Part shown: positions 26,277-35,729 of the stretch, one piece after another
Layout: each line of letters starts with the position of its first letter
Position numbering within the stretch: the first letter of the stretch is position 1
Notes under the pieces: model-generated
Databases searched by the model: none
Told to the model about the DNA's origin: nothing
The model's input: the letters and a program-made list of their open reading frames with translations, nothing else
Position numbers and translations under genes: made by a program
Source of the DNA: Anaerolineae bacterium
GTDB taxonomy: Bacteria; Chloroflexota; Anaerolineae; Aggregatilineales; UBA2796
Reading direction: 5' to 3'
DNA: 64,000 nt
NCBI GenBank assembly: GCA_019637615.1
Contig: JAHBVJ010000006.1
Coordinates: 220,196-284,195 of the forward strand

Positions 26277-27350
26277 ATGAAGAAACAAGCGCGGCTGCTG
26301 CGAGTCGGGGTATTGGGGGCCGGGCCAATCTCGCAGAGCGCCCATTTTGATGCGTGCCGAAAAGCTAACAATGCCGAGTTGTACGCCATCTGTGACGCCG
26401 CTGCCGACCTCGCAGATAAGATGGCGGCGCTGCACGACCCCCGCGCCGTTTATTACGATTATGACGCCATGTTAGCCGATCCACAGGTGGAAGCGGTGAT
26501 CATTGGCGTGGCGGATCAATTTCATGTGCCGCTGGCGCAGCGTGCAATCGCGGCGGGCAAACATGTGCTGGTCGAAAAGCCGCTCGGTGTGACGGTGGAA
26601 GAATGCGTGGCGCTGCGTGAGCAAGTGCGCGGTAGCAACCTAATTTTGCAGGTCGGCAATAACAAGCGCTTCGATCCGGGCATCCGCTTTGCGCATAAGT
26701 TCGTGACCGAAGAATTGGGGCAGATGCTCTCGTTCAAAGCGTGGTACTACGATTCAACCCTGCGCTATACCATGACCGACAATCTGCAACCGATTCCGAT
26801 CACGAGTCAGTCTGCCCGCAAACCTGAGGGCGACCCCAAGGCCGACAAACGCCGCTACTTTATGCTGACACACGGCAGTCATCTGGTCGATCTGGCGCGG
26901 TTTCTGGCGGGTGAGCTGATCAGCGTACACGCCCGCCTGATCGAAAAAACGGGCGCATACTGCTGGTTTGTCGATGTGGAATTCGCCAGTGGCAGCCTCG
27001 GTCATCTCGATCTGCACATCCCGATTCGCGGGGATTTCGAGGAAGGCTTCCAGATCGCGGGCGAATTCGGCAGCGTCAAGGGGCGGGCGTACCTGCCTTG
27101 GTTTTACAAATCGAGCGAGGTACAGTGTTTCTCCGTCAAAGATCGCCAATATCATCAACCCTTGGGAGAAGATGCCTATACGTATAAATTGCAGATTGAA
27201 GGCTTTGCAGCGGCAATTCTCGATGGTGTGCCTCAACTTGGAGCAAACGTTGATGATGGTTTGGAAGCGATGCGGGCAATGGTCGCGATTGCTCGTTCAG
27301 TTGAAACCGGGGTGCGCGTAAATCTGAGGGAAGTTACAGGGAGCCTGTGA
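26277..27350 (+). CDS. Gfo/Idh/MocA-family oxidoreductase
   Basis: A 357-residue NAD(P)-dependent oxidoreductase. ATG 26277 follows AAGGA and precedes the Rossmann motif VGVLGAGPISQSAH; upstream in-frame codons have no motif. The conserved VEKPLG (EKP) motif and HGSHLVDLARFL are present. Such enzymes oxidise or reduce sugars, inositols or their acids. It ends 7 bases before a TIM-barrel isomerase gene, a usual partner in sugar or inositol catabolism, and is divergent from the SET/hydroxypyruvate isomerase pair. Confidence 0.88.
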   Translation: MKKQARLLRVGVLGAGPISQSAHFDACRKANNAELYAICDAAADLADKMAALHDPRAVYYDYDAMLADPQVEAVIIGVADQFHVPLAQRAIAAGKHVLVEKPLGVTVEECVALREQVRGSNLILQVGNNKRFDPGIRFAHKFVTEELGQMLSFKAWYYDSTLRYTMTDNLQPIPITSQSARKPEGDPKADKRRYFMLTHGSHLVDLARFLAGELISVHARLIEKTGAYCWFVDVEFASGSLGHLDLHIPIRGDFEEGFQIAGEFGSVKGRAYLPWFYKSSEVQCFSVKDRQYHQPLGEDAYTYKLQIEGFAAAILDGVPQLGANVDDGLEAMRAMVAIARSVETGVRVNLREVTGSL

Positions 27351-27357
27351 AAGCACC

Positions 27358-28204
27358 ATGATGCAAGTAGGTATTTTCGTCAAAACATTCAACCGCCCGA
27401 ACCTTGAGCAGACACTGGACGCTGTCCTCTCATACGGGTTGCAGGTGACGCAATTCAATTTTTCGGCAATGAACTTGCCGAGCTTGCCAGAAACGGTTGA
27501 ATCGACGACGGCGTTGGCAGTACGACAGACCTATACCACCCGCCAAATGACGATGGCTGCCGTCTCTGGCACGTTCAACATGATCCACCCTGATCCTGAG
27601 ATGCGGCTAGATGGCTTGCGGCGGTTGGATGCAATCGCTTCGGTGTGTCAGACCTTAGGAACCTCGATCATTACGCTGTGTACAGGCACACGCGATCCCG
27701 ATGATATGTGGCGCGATCGGGCCCCTTGATAATGATTCGCCAGAGGCATGGCGCGATCTGCGCATCAGTATGGACGCTGCGCTTGCCATCGCGGAAACCT
27801 ATCGGATCACGCTGGCGATTGAACCTGAACCTGCCAACGTCATCAGCAGTGCGGTCAAAGCCCGCCGTTTACTCGATGAAATAGGGTCGCCGCATTTAAA
27901 GGTGGTGATGGATGGGGCGAATCTGATCCATGTGGGCGATGTGCCGCGCATGTCTGCCATCCTTGACGAGGCGTTCGATCTGCTTGGCAATGACATCATC
28001 CTCGCTCATGCCAAGGATGTGATCGATGATGGTACGCTGCGGTATGTGGCGGCTGGTATGGGAATGCTAGATTATGATCGATACTTACTGCTGCTGCATC
28101 AAGTAACAGCCGACATACCACTGTTGCTGCATGGGTTGGAAGAGTCACAGGTGGAAAGCAGTCTCGCCTTTGTGCGCGGCAAATTGGCACAACAGGCGAC
28201 ATGA
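27358..28204 (+). pseudogene. Sugar phosphate isomerase/epimerase-like TIM barrel, split by a frameshift
   Basis: Two overlapping frames together make one barrel protein. The first (from ATG 27358) runs to TGA at 27727 after the segment TLCTGTRDPDDMWRD. The second resumes in the next frame with DNDSPEAWRDLRISMDAALAIAE and continues to 28204, with EPEPANVIS, LKVVMDGANLI, AHAKDVI and PLLLHGLEE. Removing one C from the CCCC run at 27722-27725 joins them in a natural way. This is either a sequencing/assembly error in a homopolymer or a recent frameshift. The intact protein would be about 280 residues, an AP-endonuclease-2-like isomerase working with the oxidoreductase encoded just upstream. Confidence 0.82.
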
Positions 28205-28229
28205 GGCTGGCCTTCATGATGCACGGTAA

Positions 28230-28264
28230 CTGCACATCGGATAAGTAACCATTCCGATGTGCAG
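28230..28264. terminator. Perfect 12-bp hairpin between convergent genes
   Basis: CTGCACATCGGA (28230-28241) pairs perfectly with TCCGATGTGCAG (28253-28264) around an 11-base loop. It sits between the plus-strand isomerase and the minus-strand secreted-protein gene. No T-run on either side. A bidirectional terminator or RNA-end stabiliser is inferred. Confidence 0.55.
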
Positions 28265-28287
28265 CCGCTTAATACTTGTAATGGGAC

Positions 28288-29043
28288 TTATTCGAGCAGC
28301 TTGGCGGAAATGCTGTACTTCAGCGTCGCGTCGGCAACCACATAACCGGGGCTGGCGACCGTTACAAAATAGGTGTCGGCTCTGCCCGCGCGCATGGTGA
28401 AGCCAACTTCTGAAGCGTTGGTGGCATCCGCCCCCGCCACTTTCCGCAGAAAGTCATTGTAGTATTCGAGCACGCCGACGGAAAGACCGGTATCGCCTTC
28501 ATCTTGGCTGAAGATCAAGGTAAAGGGTTTGTCAGACGGGATCGTATAGATGCCGAGATAACGGCTGAAACCTTTGAAGCTCGAACTAACGCTGACTGGC
28601 TGACCAAAATCGATGGTTTCCGGCTGGAAGACTTGCAGCGTAAACTTGCCGACGCGATCAGGATCGGTGCTCGACACAGTAATGGTGTAATCACCATCGA
28701 CTGGTAAGAATTCCACAAACGCTTTGGCATAAGCACCTACAAAAATCTTGGCATAATCTTCGTTGGCATCGATCAATTGCGTCCCACTGGGATCGCTGAG
28801 GATAGCCCCCACATCCAACGTCGAGCCATCCGCGTTTTCTAGCGGGACAACCTGCACGATGACCGTATCATCTTTTTTGCCAGTAAAAGTGAACGTGACT
28901 TCTTTAACATCAGCGCTGATTTCGCTATCCACAGTGTCGCCATATTTTAGTTTTTCTTGCGCGTAGGTTGGTTGCGTGGGCACCAATACCGCGCCCACCG
29001 TAAGCATCAAGGCGATCAAGGCAATGGACAATCTTTTCAACAT
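28288..29043 (-). CDS. Secreted protein with pre-peptidase C-terminal (PPC)-like beta domains
   Basis: A 251-residue exported protein. ATG 29043 follows AAGGAA. A signal peptide (LSIALIALMLTVGAVLVPTQPTYAQ) ends near residue 29. The rest consists of two beta-sandwich-like units: VTFTFTGKKDDTVIVQVVP, GDYTITVSSTDPDRVGKFTLQV and a second half with RADTYFVTVASPG. These resemble PPC domains that accompany secreted peptidases, but no catalytic domain is attached. A role in the cell envelope or in binding exported partners is only an inference. Confidence 0.72.
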   Translation of the reverse strand: MLKRLSIALIALMLTVGAVLVPTQPTYAQEKLKYGDTVDSEISADVKEVTFTFTGKKDDTVIVQVVPLENADGSTLDVGAILSDPSGTQLIDANEDYAKIFVGAYAKAFVEFLPVDGDYTITVSSTDPDRVGKFTLQVFQPETIDFGQPVSVSSSFKGFSRYLGIYTIPSDKPFTLIFSQDEGDTGLSVGVLEYYNDFLRKVAGADATNASEVGFTMRAGRADTYFVTVASPGYVVADATLKYSISAKLLE

Positions 29044-29183
29044 CGTTTATATTCCTTCCGCGTTTAAACCATACCACATGTGTAGTGTATGCAAAGCACG
29101 CTATCCGGGCAACCAAAATCTCGCAAAAGATTGATAAAGACGCTTTATAACGTTTTGATAGGCTGTCTTGGCAGGTGTAATCA

Positions 29184-30332
29184 GTGACGGAGTCCATGGA
29201 TCTACATAAGCCTCATATCTTGTTCTTGATGTCGGATACCGGTGGCGGTCATCGTGCGGCGGCACGCGCCATCGAAGCGGCCTTACAAATCACGCATCCT
29301 GATTCGTTCACCACCGAATTGGTGGACATGTGGAAGGACTATACGCCCGCGCCCCTGAACAATATGCCCGCTTTCTATACCCGCTGGATCAATACCCACC
29401 CCGCAAGCTATGGTGCCCAATTTCAAGTCAATGATCGATTGTTTCAGAGCGCCGCTTTCGGGCGTTGGTTTTCTGAGCAGTCTTATGGGCGGATCAAGCA
29501 TCTCTACGGTGAGCATCCGGCCGATGTGTATGTGTGCGTGCATTCGGTATTCGTGCGTCCAGCGGTTCATGCGCTGCGCAAGTTAGCGCTCAAAAAACCG
29601 TTCCTCACCGTCGTCACCGACTATGCATGGCCTGTCAGTTTGTGGTACGACCCACAGGTAGATCGCTGCCTTGTGCCTGTCGAACCCGCCTACGAACGCG
29701 GCCTCACGCTCGGTATGACGCCCGGACAAATGATCCTAACGGGGCCAGTCGTCCATCCCCGCTTCGTCAACCTGCAACTTTCCAAGGAAGAAGCGCGTAA
29801 TCAATTAGGATGGGATCAAGATGCCCGTATCGCGCTGCTCGTGGGTGGCGGCGAAGGCATGGGGCCAGTGGTCGATACCGCACAGTACATTGATAACAGC
29901 GTCTATGTGGGGCAGTTGGCGGTAGTCGCGGGGCGCAATACAGCGTTGCGCGTACAGCTCAAGTCGATGTCATGGCGGCACAAAGTCCATATTTACGGCT
30001 TTGTGGACAACATGGAAGTCTTTTTACGCGCCGCTGACGTGCTGATCACCAAAGCTGGCCCCGCCACGATTACCGAAGCGGCGACGATTGGCATTCCGAT
30101 GATCCTCAACGGCGCGATTGAAGCGCAAGAAACGGTCAACGCGGCCTATGTGGTGCAGAACGGCGCAGGTTTGTATGTGACCGAGCCGCCGCGTGTCGCC
30201 CGCGAATTGACTGACCTCGCTTTTAGCGAGACACGCTTACATGAACTAGCCGAGGGCGCGAAACGCTTGGCACAGCCCGCAGCGATCTGGAATATCGCTG
30301 AGGAAATTTGGAAGTTCTGCGACAGAAAGTGA
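29184..30332 (+). CDS. MGDG-synthase/UgtP-like glycosyltransferase
   Basis: A 382-residue GT28-type enzyme. A GTG at 29184 is taken as start; an ATG at 29196 is the alternative. The N-terminal domain has HILFLMSDTGGGHRAAARAIEAAL, the hallmark of monogalactosyl-/monoglucosyldiacylglycerol synthases, and TVVTDYAWPVSLWYDP. The C-terminal UDP-sugar-binding half contains KAGPATITEAATIGIPMIL. It would add a sugar to diacylglycerol at the membrane face. It is followed 9 bases later by a 2TM protein and then a membrane HExxH protein in what looks like one operon. Confidence 0.87.
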   Translation: MTESMDLHKPHILFLMSDTGGGHRAAARAIEAALQITHPDSFTTELVDMWKDYTPAPLNNMPAFYTRWINTHPASYGAQFQVNDRLFQSAAFGRWFSEQSYGRIKHLYGEHPADVYVCVHSVFVRPAVHALRKLALKKPFLTVVTDYAWPVSLWYDPQVDRCLVPVEPAYERGLTLGMTPGQMILTGPVVHPRFVNLQLSKEEARNQLGWDQDARIALLVGGGEGMGPVVDTAQYIDNSVYVGQLAVVAGRNTALRVQLKSMSWRHKVHIYGFVDNMEVFLRAADVLITKAGPATITEAATIGIPMILNGAIEAQETVNAAYVVQNGAGLYVTEPPRVARELTDLAFSETRLHELAEGAKRLAQPAAIWNIAEEIWKFCDRK

Positions 30333-30341
30333 CGGACTGCA

Positions 30342-30800
30342 ATGTCCCAAGATATTGACTATCGTCGTGTCCGTAAATATGTAGAAGAAAACCTGAGCAG
30401 GCGCAAGAGCAGAACACAGATCGTGTTTTTTATCGTGAGCCTGTTCATGTTCATCCTGTTCAACGTCATCGCATGGCTGGCCTTGAATCCCGCTCGCTTT
30501 GGTGATGACGCCATCGGCGCGATGGTGCTCTTGACCGTAGGGTGGGCGGTTAGCCTGCTCTACCATTTCATCAATATCATGTTGAATACCAAGGCAGGTG
30601 AGCAGCAAATGCGCGAATCGCTCACTTTGCGCGGAATCCAGCTTGAAATGGCGCGTAAGGGTATGGCAGAAGCGGCAGATATGGGCGACTTCGAAAAACC
30701 CAAGCGCCACGAATCCGTTCAACTGAGTAATGACGGCGAGTTGGTGGACGAGGCTGAGATCGAGCAATTCGCCCGCAAAACCACCGCCAACGAGCGCTAA
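30342..30800 (+). CDS. 2TM-domain membrane protein
   Basis: A 152-residue protein. A charged N-terminus (YRRVRKYVEENLSRRKSRTQ) leads into two membrane helices (IVFFIVSLFMFILFNVIAWL and MVLLTVGWAVSLLYHFINIM) as in the 2TM domain family. The rest is a charged cytoplasmic tail of about 60 residues. The function is unknown. It lies between the glycosyltransferase and the metalloprotease-like gene with gaps of 9 and 3 bases. Confidence 0.75.
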   Translation: MSQDIDYRRVRKYVEENLSRRKSRTQIVFFIVSLFMFILFNVIAWLALNPARFGDDAIGAMVLLTVGWAVSLLYHFINIMLNTKAGEQQMRESLTLRGIQLEMARKGMAEAADMGDFEKPKRHESVQLSNDGELVDEAEIEQFARKTTANER

Positions 30801-30803
30801 CCC

Positions 30804-32150
30804 GTGCTGCGCATCTGGTGGCGCAAACTCCGCACCCACCTGATCCTTGTCGTGATTGCGGCGGGTTTTATTGCCGCGTTCCCCGGCGATACGCCCGGTG
30901 GCAACAGTGTCAGTGATAAGGTGTTGGGCAAAGCGGGCGACATCCTTTTCAATTATGTGGCGTGGGAAGTGCAAGCCATTGGTTACAAGCTGAACCAAGT
31001 CCAAGGCGGCGCTGCGCCCTACCTCGATGAAGGCACGCGCTCCAGCTATGTTGACAATTATCTGAAGCAGGTGAACACGCTTCAGCAGTTGGAAGGCCGG
31101 ATTAACGCCATCTACAGCAACCCGACCATCAGCGATCCCGACGAGGCCAGTCGCGATTTCCGCACGCAGCGCGACCAGCAGCGCCAGCTCGTGGATCGGA
31201 TCCAACCGACGGCGGAATCGATCATCGAAACACAGGTCGCTGCCGTGCTGCGGGACGAAGGATTCAGCGTGCTCGGCGAAATCTTGCCGCCCGTCTCGGC
31301 ACACTTGACCAGCCCGCCGATGCTGCTGGTCGTCTCCCCGCGTGATACGATCCGCTACGACTTCGCCACCAACATCCTCAATCTCAACGCGGCGGATGCT
31401 AACGCGCTCGAAAACGAGATCGACCACACCGCCAATGTATCGTCGTTAGTGGTGCCCATCGGCGGGATCGGCTTGTATCCGACGATGGTGATGGAGACGT
31501 GGACACCTGTGTATTTGTTTGAGACGGTCGCGCATGAGTGGTCGCACAACTACATGCTGTTTTTCCCGATTGGCATGGGCTACTTCACCAACCCCGAAAC
31601 GCGCATCTTGAACGAAACCGCCGCTACACTGTTCGGCAAGGAAATCGGGCGCAAGGTGATCGAGCGCTATTATCGCGATTTCCCTAACATCATGGCGCAG
31701 TTACCGCCCGCGCCCGTCAGCCAGCCAACGCCACGTCCCGACACTGCCCAAGCGACGCCTGCGCCTACCGCAACCCCGTTCCCGCATGATCCCGACGAAC
31801 GTCCGTCGTTCGACTTCGCCGCCGAACTCAACCGCACCCGTGTCACTGTCGATTTTTACCTGCACTTCGGCCTCGTTGACCTTGCCGAACGGTACATGGA
31901 AGGTCAGCGCCGTGTGTTTGCCGCGAATCGCTATGCCATCCGCAAGCTGAATCAGGCGTTTTTCGCTTTCTACGGCGGTTATCAAGGGGCGGGCGGATCC
32001 AATGCCGGCGGTGCTGATCCGATCGGGCCAGCGATGCAGCAAATCCGTGACGCCAGCCCGTCGCTCAAGGCATGGCTAGAGATCATGCGCGGGATTACCA
32101 CCCGCCAAGAACTGCTGACCACACGCGACAAAATGCTTACCTCCCGATAA
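30804..32150 (+). CDS. Membrane-anchored HExxH protein, putative zinc metallopeptidase
   Basis: A 448-residue protein with a GTG start three bases after the previous stop. One N-terminal membrane anchor (THLILVVIAAGFIAAFP) is followed by an extracytoplasmic region. A zinc-binding motif HEWSH lies at about residues 244-248 (ETVAHEWSHNYMLFF) and a downstream NETAATLFGKEIG could give the third ligand Glu. A Pro/Thr-rich insert follows (PAPVSQPTPRPDTAQ). No named peptidase family is recognised. The context, with a glycolipid synthase and a 2TM protein, suggests a job in the envelope. Peptidase activity is inferred from the motif alone. Confidence 0.72.
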   Translation: MLRIWWRKLRTHLILVVIAAGFIAAFPGDTPGGNSVSDKVLGKAGDILFNYVAWEVQAIGYKLNQVQGGAAPYLDEGTRSSYVDNYLKQVNTLQQLEGRINAIYSNPTISDPDEASRDFRTQRDQQRQLVDRIQPTAESIIETQVAAVLRDEGFSVLGEILPPVSAHLTSPPMLLVVSPRDTIRYDFATNILNLNAADANALENEIDHTANVSSLVVPIGGIGLYPTMVMETWTPVYLFETVAHEWSHNYMLFFPIGMGYFTNPETRILNETAATLFGKEIGRKVIERYYRDFPNIMAQLPPAPVSQPTPRPDTAQATPAPTATPFPHDPDERPSFDFAAELNRTRVTVDFYLHFGLVDLAERYMEGQRRVFAANRYAIRKLNQAFFAFYGGYQGAGGSNAGGADPIGPAMQQIRDASPSLKAWLEIMRGITTRQELLTTRDKMLTSR

Positions 32151-32262
32151 CACTTCGCTTACATTTTCGCCCGATACTGATTCAAAACCTTCCGAGATCG
32201 ATCAGATTTGCCCTTGTGCGTGCGCATAAGTTCGCGGCGCACGATGTTCAGGAGGAACCCTG

Positions 32263-33774
32263 ATGGCAGTGAATCGACGTGACTTTTTGAAACTGATGGG
32301 CGCGGGGGCGGGGGCAGCCCTTGTTAGTTCGCCCGTACTGCAAGCCTTAGCCTCGCCCGCGCTGCCGACGACACTCCGTCCACCGCTTGCCGCCACCGAG
32401 CAAGACCCTATCATCCACATGCTGAACCGCGTTAGCTTTGGCGCACGCCCCGGTCAGGTGGAAGCCGTGCGCAAGATGGGCATTCAAGCCTTCCTCGATC
32501 AGCAGCTTGATCCGGCACGCCTTGATGACAGCGCCAGCGAAGCCCGCCTAGGCGATCTGATCACGCTGGACATGACGCCTGCCGAAATGATCGCAGCAGG
32601 GAAGACCAAACGTGATGTGATCGTTGAATTGGACAGCGCTACTGTCATGCGGGCGATTTACAGCCAGCGCCAGTTGTTTGAAGTGATGGTCAATTTCTGG
32701 TCGGAACACTTCTCCATTTATCATCAAAAAGGCGCGTGCGATCTGCTCAAGACTGCCGATGATCGGGACGTGATTCGCCAACACGCGATCGGCAACTTCC
32801 GCGATCTGCTCGGCGCGTCGGCCAAGAGTCCCGCCATGCTAATCTATCTGGATAACGCGGAAAGCCGCAAAGAGCACCCGAACGAGAACTACGCGCGCGA
32901 AGTGATGGAACTGCACACGGTGACCATCGGCAGCTACACCGAGCAAGATGTGAAAGAGGTAGCGCGCTGCTTCACGGGGTGGTCGGTACGCGGCTTGCGC
33001 GAACAGGATGCCGGAAGCTTCATTTTCCGTCCCCGCCTCCACGACAATCGGCAGAAAACCGTGATCGGACACGTCATTCCGGCCGGTGGCGGAATCAAAG
33101 ACGGCGAACAAGTCCTTGACATCCTCGCAGCGCATCCCAACACCGCCAAGCATCTGGCTTCCAAGCTGTGCCGCCGTTTCATTGCCGACGATCCACCCGC
33201 TGCGGTGGTCGAGCGCGTGGCGCAAACGTATCTGAGCACAGGCGGCGACATCAAAAGTATGCTGCGCGTGATCTTCGCCTCCGACGAATTTCTGAACGCG
33301 CCGCCAAAATTCAAGCGTCCGTTCGAGTACATGATCTCGTTAGCCCGCGCCTTCGATGTAGATAACAACGGGATGCTGCGTCCGGTGGTGTTGCAGCAGC
33401 TCAAGGCGATGGGACATCTGCCTTTCGACTGGGTGACGCCCAACGGCTACAGCGATTACAGCGCCGAATGGATGGATAACCTACTGCTGCGTTGGAACCT
33501 CGCGATCCAAATGGTGTATGGCACGGTGCGCGGCATGAAGATCGACGTGATCAAATTGGCGCGCAGCAATGGCGCGATCATGACCGCGCGCGGTGTGCTC
33601 GATTTTTATGCGCAGCATCTATTAGGTCGTCCATTCAGTGTGCCTGAGTTGGACGCCCTCTGGCAGTTCGCTGCGCGTAACGGTGAACCAGCCCTCAACA
33701 ATCCTGCGGGACGTCGCACCCTGATCGACGCCATCGCCCTGATCGCGGCTTCGCCCGCTTACCAGTACCGTTAG
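32263..33774 (+). CDS. DUF1800 family protein with Tat signal
   Basis: A 503-residue protein with a strong AGGAGG site. The N-terminus is a Tat signal (NRRDFLKLMGAGAGAALV). The family marks are HMLNRVSFGARPGQVEAV near residue 48, DNAESRKEHPNENYAREVMELHT, and ARCFTGWSVRG. DUF1800 proteins are exported and often encoded next to DUF1501 proteins; their biochemical role is not established, although links to secreted polymers and cellulose-binding layers have been proposed. The next gene is the DUF1501 partner, 31 bases downstream. Confidence 0.9.
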   Translation: MAVNRRDFLKLMGAGAGAALVSSPVLQALASPALPTTLRPPLAATEQDPIIHMLNRVSFGARPGQVEAVRKMGIQAFLDQQLDPARLDDSASEARLGDLITLDMTPAEMIAAGKTKRDVIVELDSATVMRAIYSQRQLFEVMVNFWSEHFSIYHQKGACDLLKTADDRDVIRQHAIGNFRDLLGASAKSPAMLIYLDNAESRKEHPNENYAREVMELHTVTIGSYTEQDVKEVARCFTGWSVRGLREQDAGSFIFRPRLHDNRQKTVIGHVIPAGGGIKDGEQVLDILAAHPNTAKHLASKLCRRFIADDPPAAVVERVAQTYLSTGGDIKSMLRVIFASDEFLNAPPKFKRPFEYMISLARAFDVDNNGMLRPVVLQQLKAMGHLPFDWVTPNGYSDYSAEWMDNLLLRWNLAIQMVYGTVRGMKIDVIKLARSNGAIMTARGVLDFYAQHLLGRPFSVPELDALWQFAARNGEPALNNPAGRRTLIDAIALIAASPAYQYR

Positions 33775-33805
33775 TGATGTAATCAGTTTGTGGAGGAAGT
33801 GACCT

Positions 33806-35089
33806 ATGAAGCGCGATACCAAAACCAATCTCAAGGCGATCTCCCGGCGCGATCTATTGCAGCGCAGTGCCGCTCTATCCGCGCTGGCAGGGGCGCAGTT
33901 GGCGTGGCCCGCGTGGATGCCGCGTTTATCGTTCGCCAACCAACGCCGTGCGCCTCAAGGGGATGTCTTGGTATGCATCTTCTTGCGCGGCGGCGCGGAC
34001 GGACTGAATATCGTCGTACCGCATGGCGAGCAAGCCTATCACGCTGCACGGCCTCAACTCGCCATCGCACGCCCTGACGACAGCAGCAAGGAAGCCAACC
34101 AACGCGCACTCGATCTCGACGGCTTCTTCGGGCTGCATCCGAGCATGGAGGCGTTGATCCCGATCTTCAAAGGCGGGCAGATGACCGCTGTGCAAGCGAC
34201 CGGATCGCCTGATCCCACGCGGTCGCATTTCGACGCCATGAGTTACATGGAGCGCGGCACACCGGGCAGTTACACCGTCACCACTGGTTGGTTGGGGCGG
34301 CATCTGGCCTCGCTGGAACCGGACAACGCATCACTCTTACGTGCCATCGGTTGGGGCAGCAGTTTGCAGCAATCCTTGCGCGGCTCGATCAGCGCCACCG
34401 CGATCAAATCCATCGTGGACTATCACTTGCAAGGGCGCGAGGACGCCGCCGCGCCGATGTTAGCTACCTTGAACGCGCTGTACGGTGCTGATCCCGCTAC
34501 GCTCAAGATCGTGGCTGAACAGACGCAAGCGGTGCTCGATCTCGTCAGCAAGATCAACGTTGCCGCCTACAAACCTGCCAGCGGCGTCGACTACAACGAC
34601 CAGAGCGACTTCGATCTGGCGCTGATGCAGACCGCCGCACTGATCAAAGCCGATGTCGGTTTGGAAATCTCGGCTATCGATGTGGGCGGCTGGGACACGC
34701 ACCAGAACGAAGCCAACGACTTGCCACAACTGTTGACCACATTGAGCACGGGTCTAGCAGCCTTCCATGCCGATATGGGCGATCTGATGTCGCGACTCAC
34801 CGTCGTTGTCATGTCCGAATTCGGGCGGCGCGTGGAGGAAAATGCCAGCGGTGGCACCGATCATGGGCACGGCAATATGATGTTATTGATGGGCGGGAAC
34901 GTCATCCCCAAACCCGTTTATGCGGACTGGCCCGGTTTAGCGCCTGATCAGTTAGTGGATGGCGATCTGAAGATCACGGTGGATTATCGTGATGTGTTAA
35001 GCGAAATCCTCACCAAGCGGCTGAACAATCCTCAGCCGGAATTGGTTTTCCCCGATTTTCAGCCAACAATGCACGGAATCGTGAGATAA
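33806..35089 (+). CDS. DUF1501 (sulfatase-like) protein with Tat signal
   Basis: A 427-residue exported protein. The Tat signal is ISRRDLLQRSAALSALAGA. Family marks are CIFLRGGADGLNIVVPHGE, SPDPTRSHFDAMSYMERGTPG, DVGGWDTHQNE and MSEFGRRVEENASGGTDHGHG, which place metal-ligand-like Asp and His residues as in alkaline phosphatase/sulfatase-fold proteins. It is paired with DUF1800 upstream and ends before a hairpin. Substrate unknown. Confidence 0.9.
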   Translation: MKRDTKTNLKAISRRDLLQRSAALSALAGAQLAWPAWMPRLSFANQRRAPQGDVLVCIFLRGGADGLNIVVPHGEQAYHAARPQLAIARPDDSSKEANQRALDLDGFFGLHPSMEALIPIFKGGQMTAVQATGSPDPTRSHFDAMSYMERGTPGSYTVTTGWLGRHLASLEPDNASLLRAIGWGSSLQQSLRGSISATAIKSIVDYHLQGREDAAAPMLATLNALYGADPATLKIVAEQTQAVLDLVSKINVAAYKPASGVDYNDQSDFDLALMQTAALIKADVGLEISAIDVGGWDTHQNEANDLPQLLTTLSTGLAAFHADMGDLMSRLTVVVMSEFGRRVEENASGGTDHGHGNMMLLMGGNVIPKPVYADWPGLAPDQLVDGDLKITVDYRDVLSEILTKRLNNPQPELVFPDFQPTMHGIVR

Positions 35090-35096
35090 AGCTATT

Positions 35097-35126
35097 GGGT
35101 GCTCACGCCGTGTGATGTGGGCACCC
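35097..35126. terminator. Hairpin between convergent genes
   Basis: GGGTGC (35097-35102) pairs with GCACCC (35121-35126), with an inner CAC/GTG pairing. It lies between the DUF1501 stop and the minus-strand stop at 35148. Only a weak pyrimidine stretch follows on the plus strand. Confidence 0.5.
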
Positions 35127-35147
35127 TTCACCTTTATATCGGCATGA

Positions 35148-35729
35148 TTAGCCCGCCTTATCGATGGCAGCCAGCATTATCTTGCCGTCGTTTAGCCGCA
35201 TTCCTTTAACCACAACATGCGTGTTCCAGAGGGGATGCACGATACTATCTATCATGTTGTCAGGAACTAGGATGGTATATCGAATATCCCCTTCTCCGAC
35301 CACCTTTATCTGCGCTTCGTTCGTCGTCCAGTCGGCAAATCGGAGCTGACCAGTAATTGTTACTTCCCCGCTGCCTTTTTCCGGCTCTGGAAGATCGCCT
35401 TCTGTATGAGCGTACACCTGCTTTAATAAGTCGCGCAGTTCTTGCGTAATCTCTGCCGGAGGGGTTCCCGCTAATCCCGACGCTATCAGACGTTCCGCTT
35501 CACGCCATTCACCGCACAGCAGCGCCAGTGAAGCCGCGCTCCTAAATAACACAGATCGCGTTGGCTCGACATCTAAGCGATCCGTCATTTCGCGCGCTGC
35601 CTGAGACTCAAGGGCGAGCGCTTGTCGATAATATCCGGTTGCCTTTTCCGAATGGCCTTCTCGTTTAGCCACATCACCCAAATCAGCGATGTCCATCGCT
35701 TCTCGATGGAGGTTACGTACAATCGTCAT
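35148..35729 (-). CDS. Helical-repeat plus beta-domain protein, second gene of an uncharacterised two-gene module
   Basis: A 193-residue protein. Residues 1-110 are helical and TPR-like (AKREGHSEKATGYYRQALALESQAA, then EPTRSVLFRSAASLALLCGEWREAERLIASGLAG and EITQELRDLL). Residues 120-193 are beta-rich (GEVTITGQLRFADW, YTILVPDNMIDSIVHPLW, THVVVKGMRLNDGKIML) and could be a small barrel. I recall similar proteins, annotated as hypothetical, next to a partner like the one upstream here, in cyanobacteria and Chloroflexota; this is memory, not a search. Its ATG overlaps the upstream gene's stop by four bases. No function is assigned. Confidence 0.75.
   Translation of the reverse strand: MTIVRNLHREAMDIADLGDVAKREGHSEKATGYYRQALALESQAAREMTDRLDVEPTRSVLFRSAASLALLCGEWREAERLIASGLAGTPPAEITQELRDLLKQVYAHTEGDLPEPEKGSGEVTITGQLRFADWTTNEAQIKVVGEGDIRYTILVPDNMIDSIVHPLWNTHVVVKGMRLNDGKIMLAAIDKAG

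Noticed and set aside
30246..31427. A 393-codon minus-strand frame opposite the 2TM and HExxH genes
   Set aside because: It crosses three plus-strand genes that have clear domains, and it has none itself.
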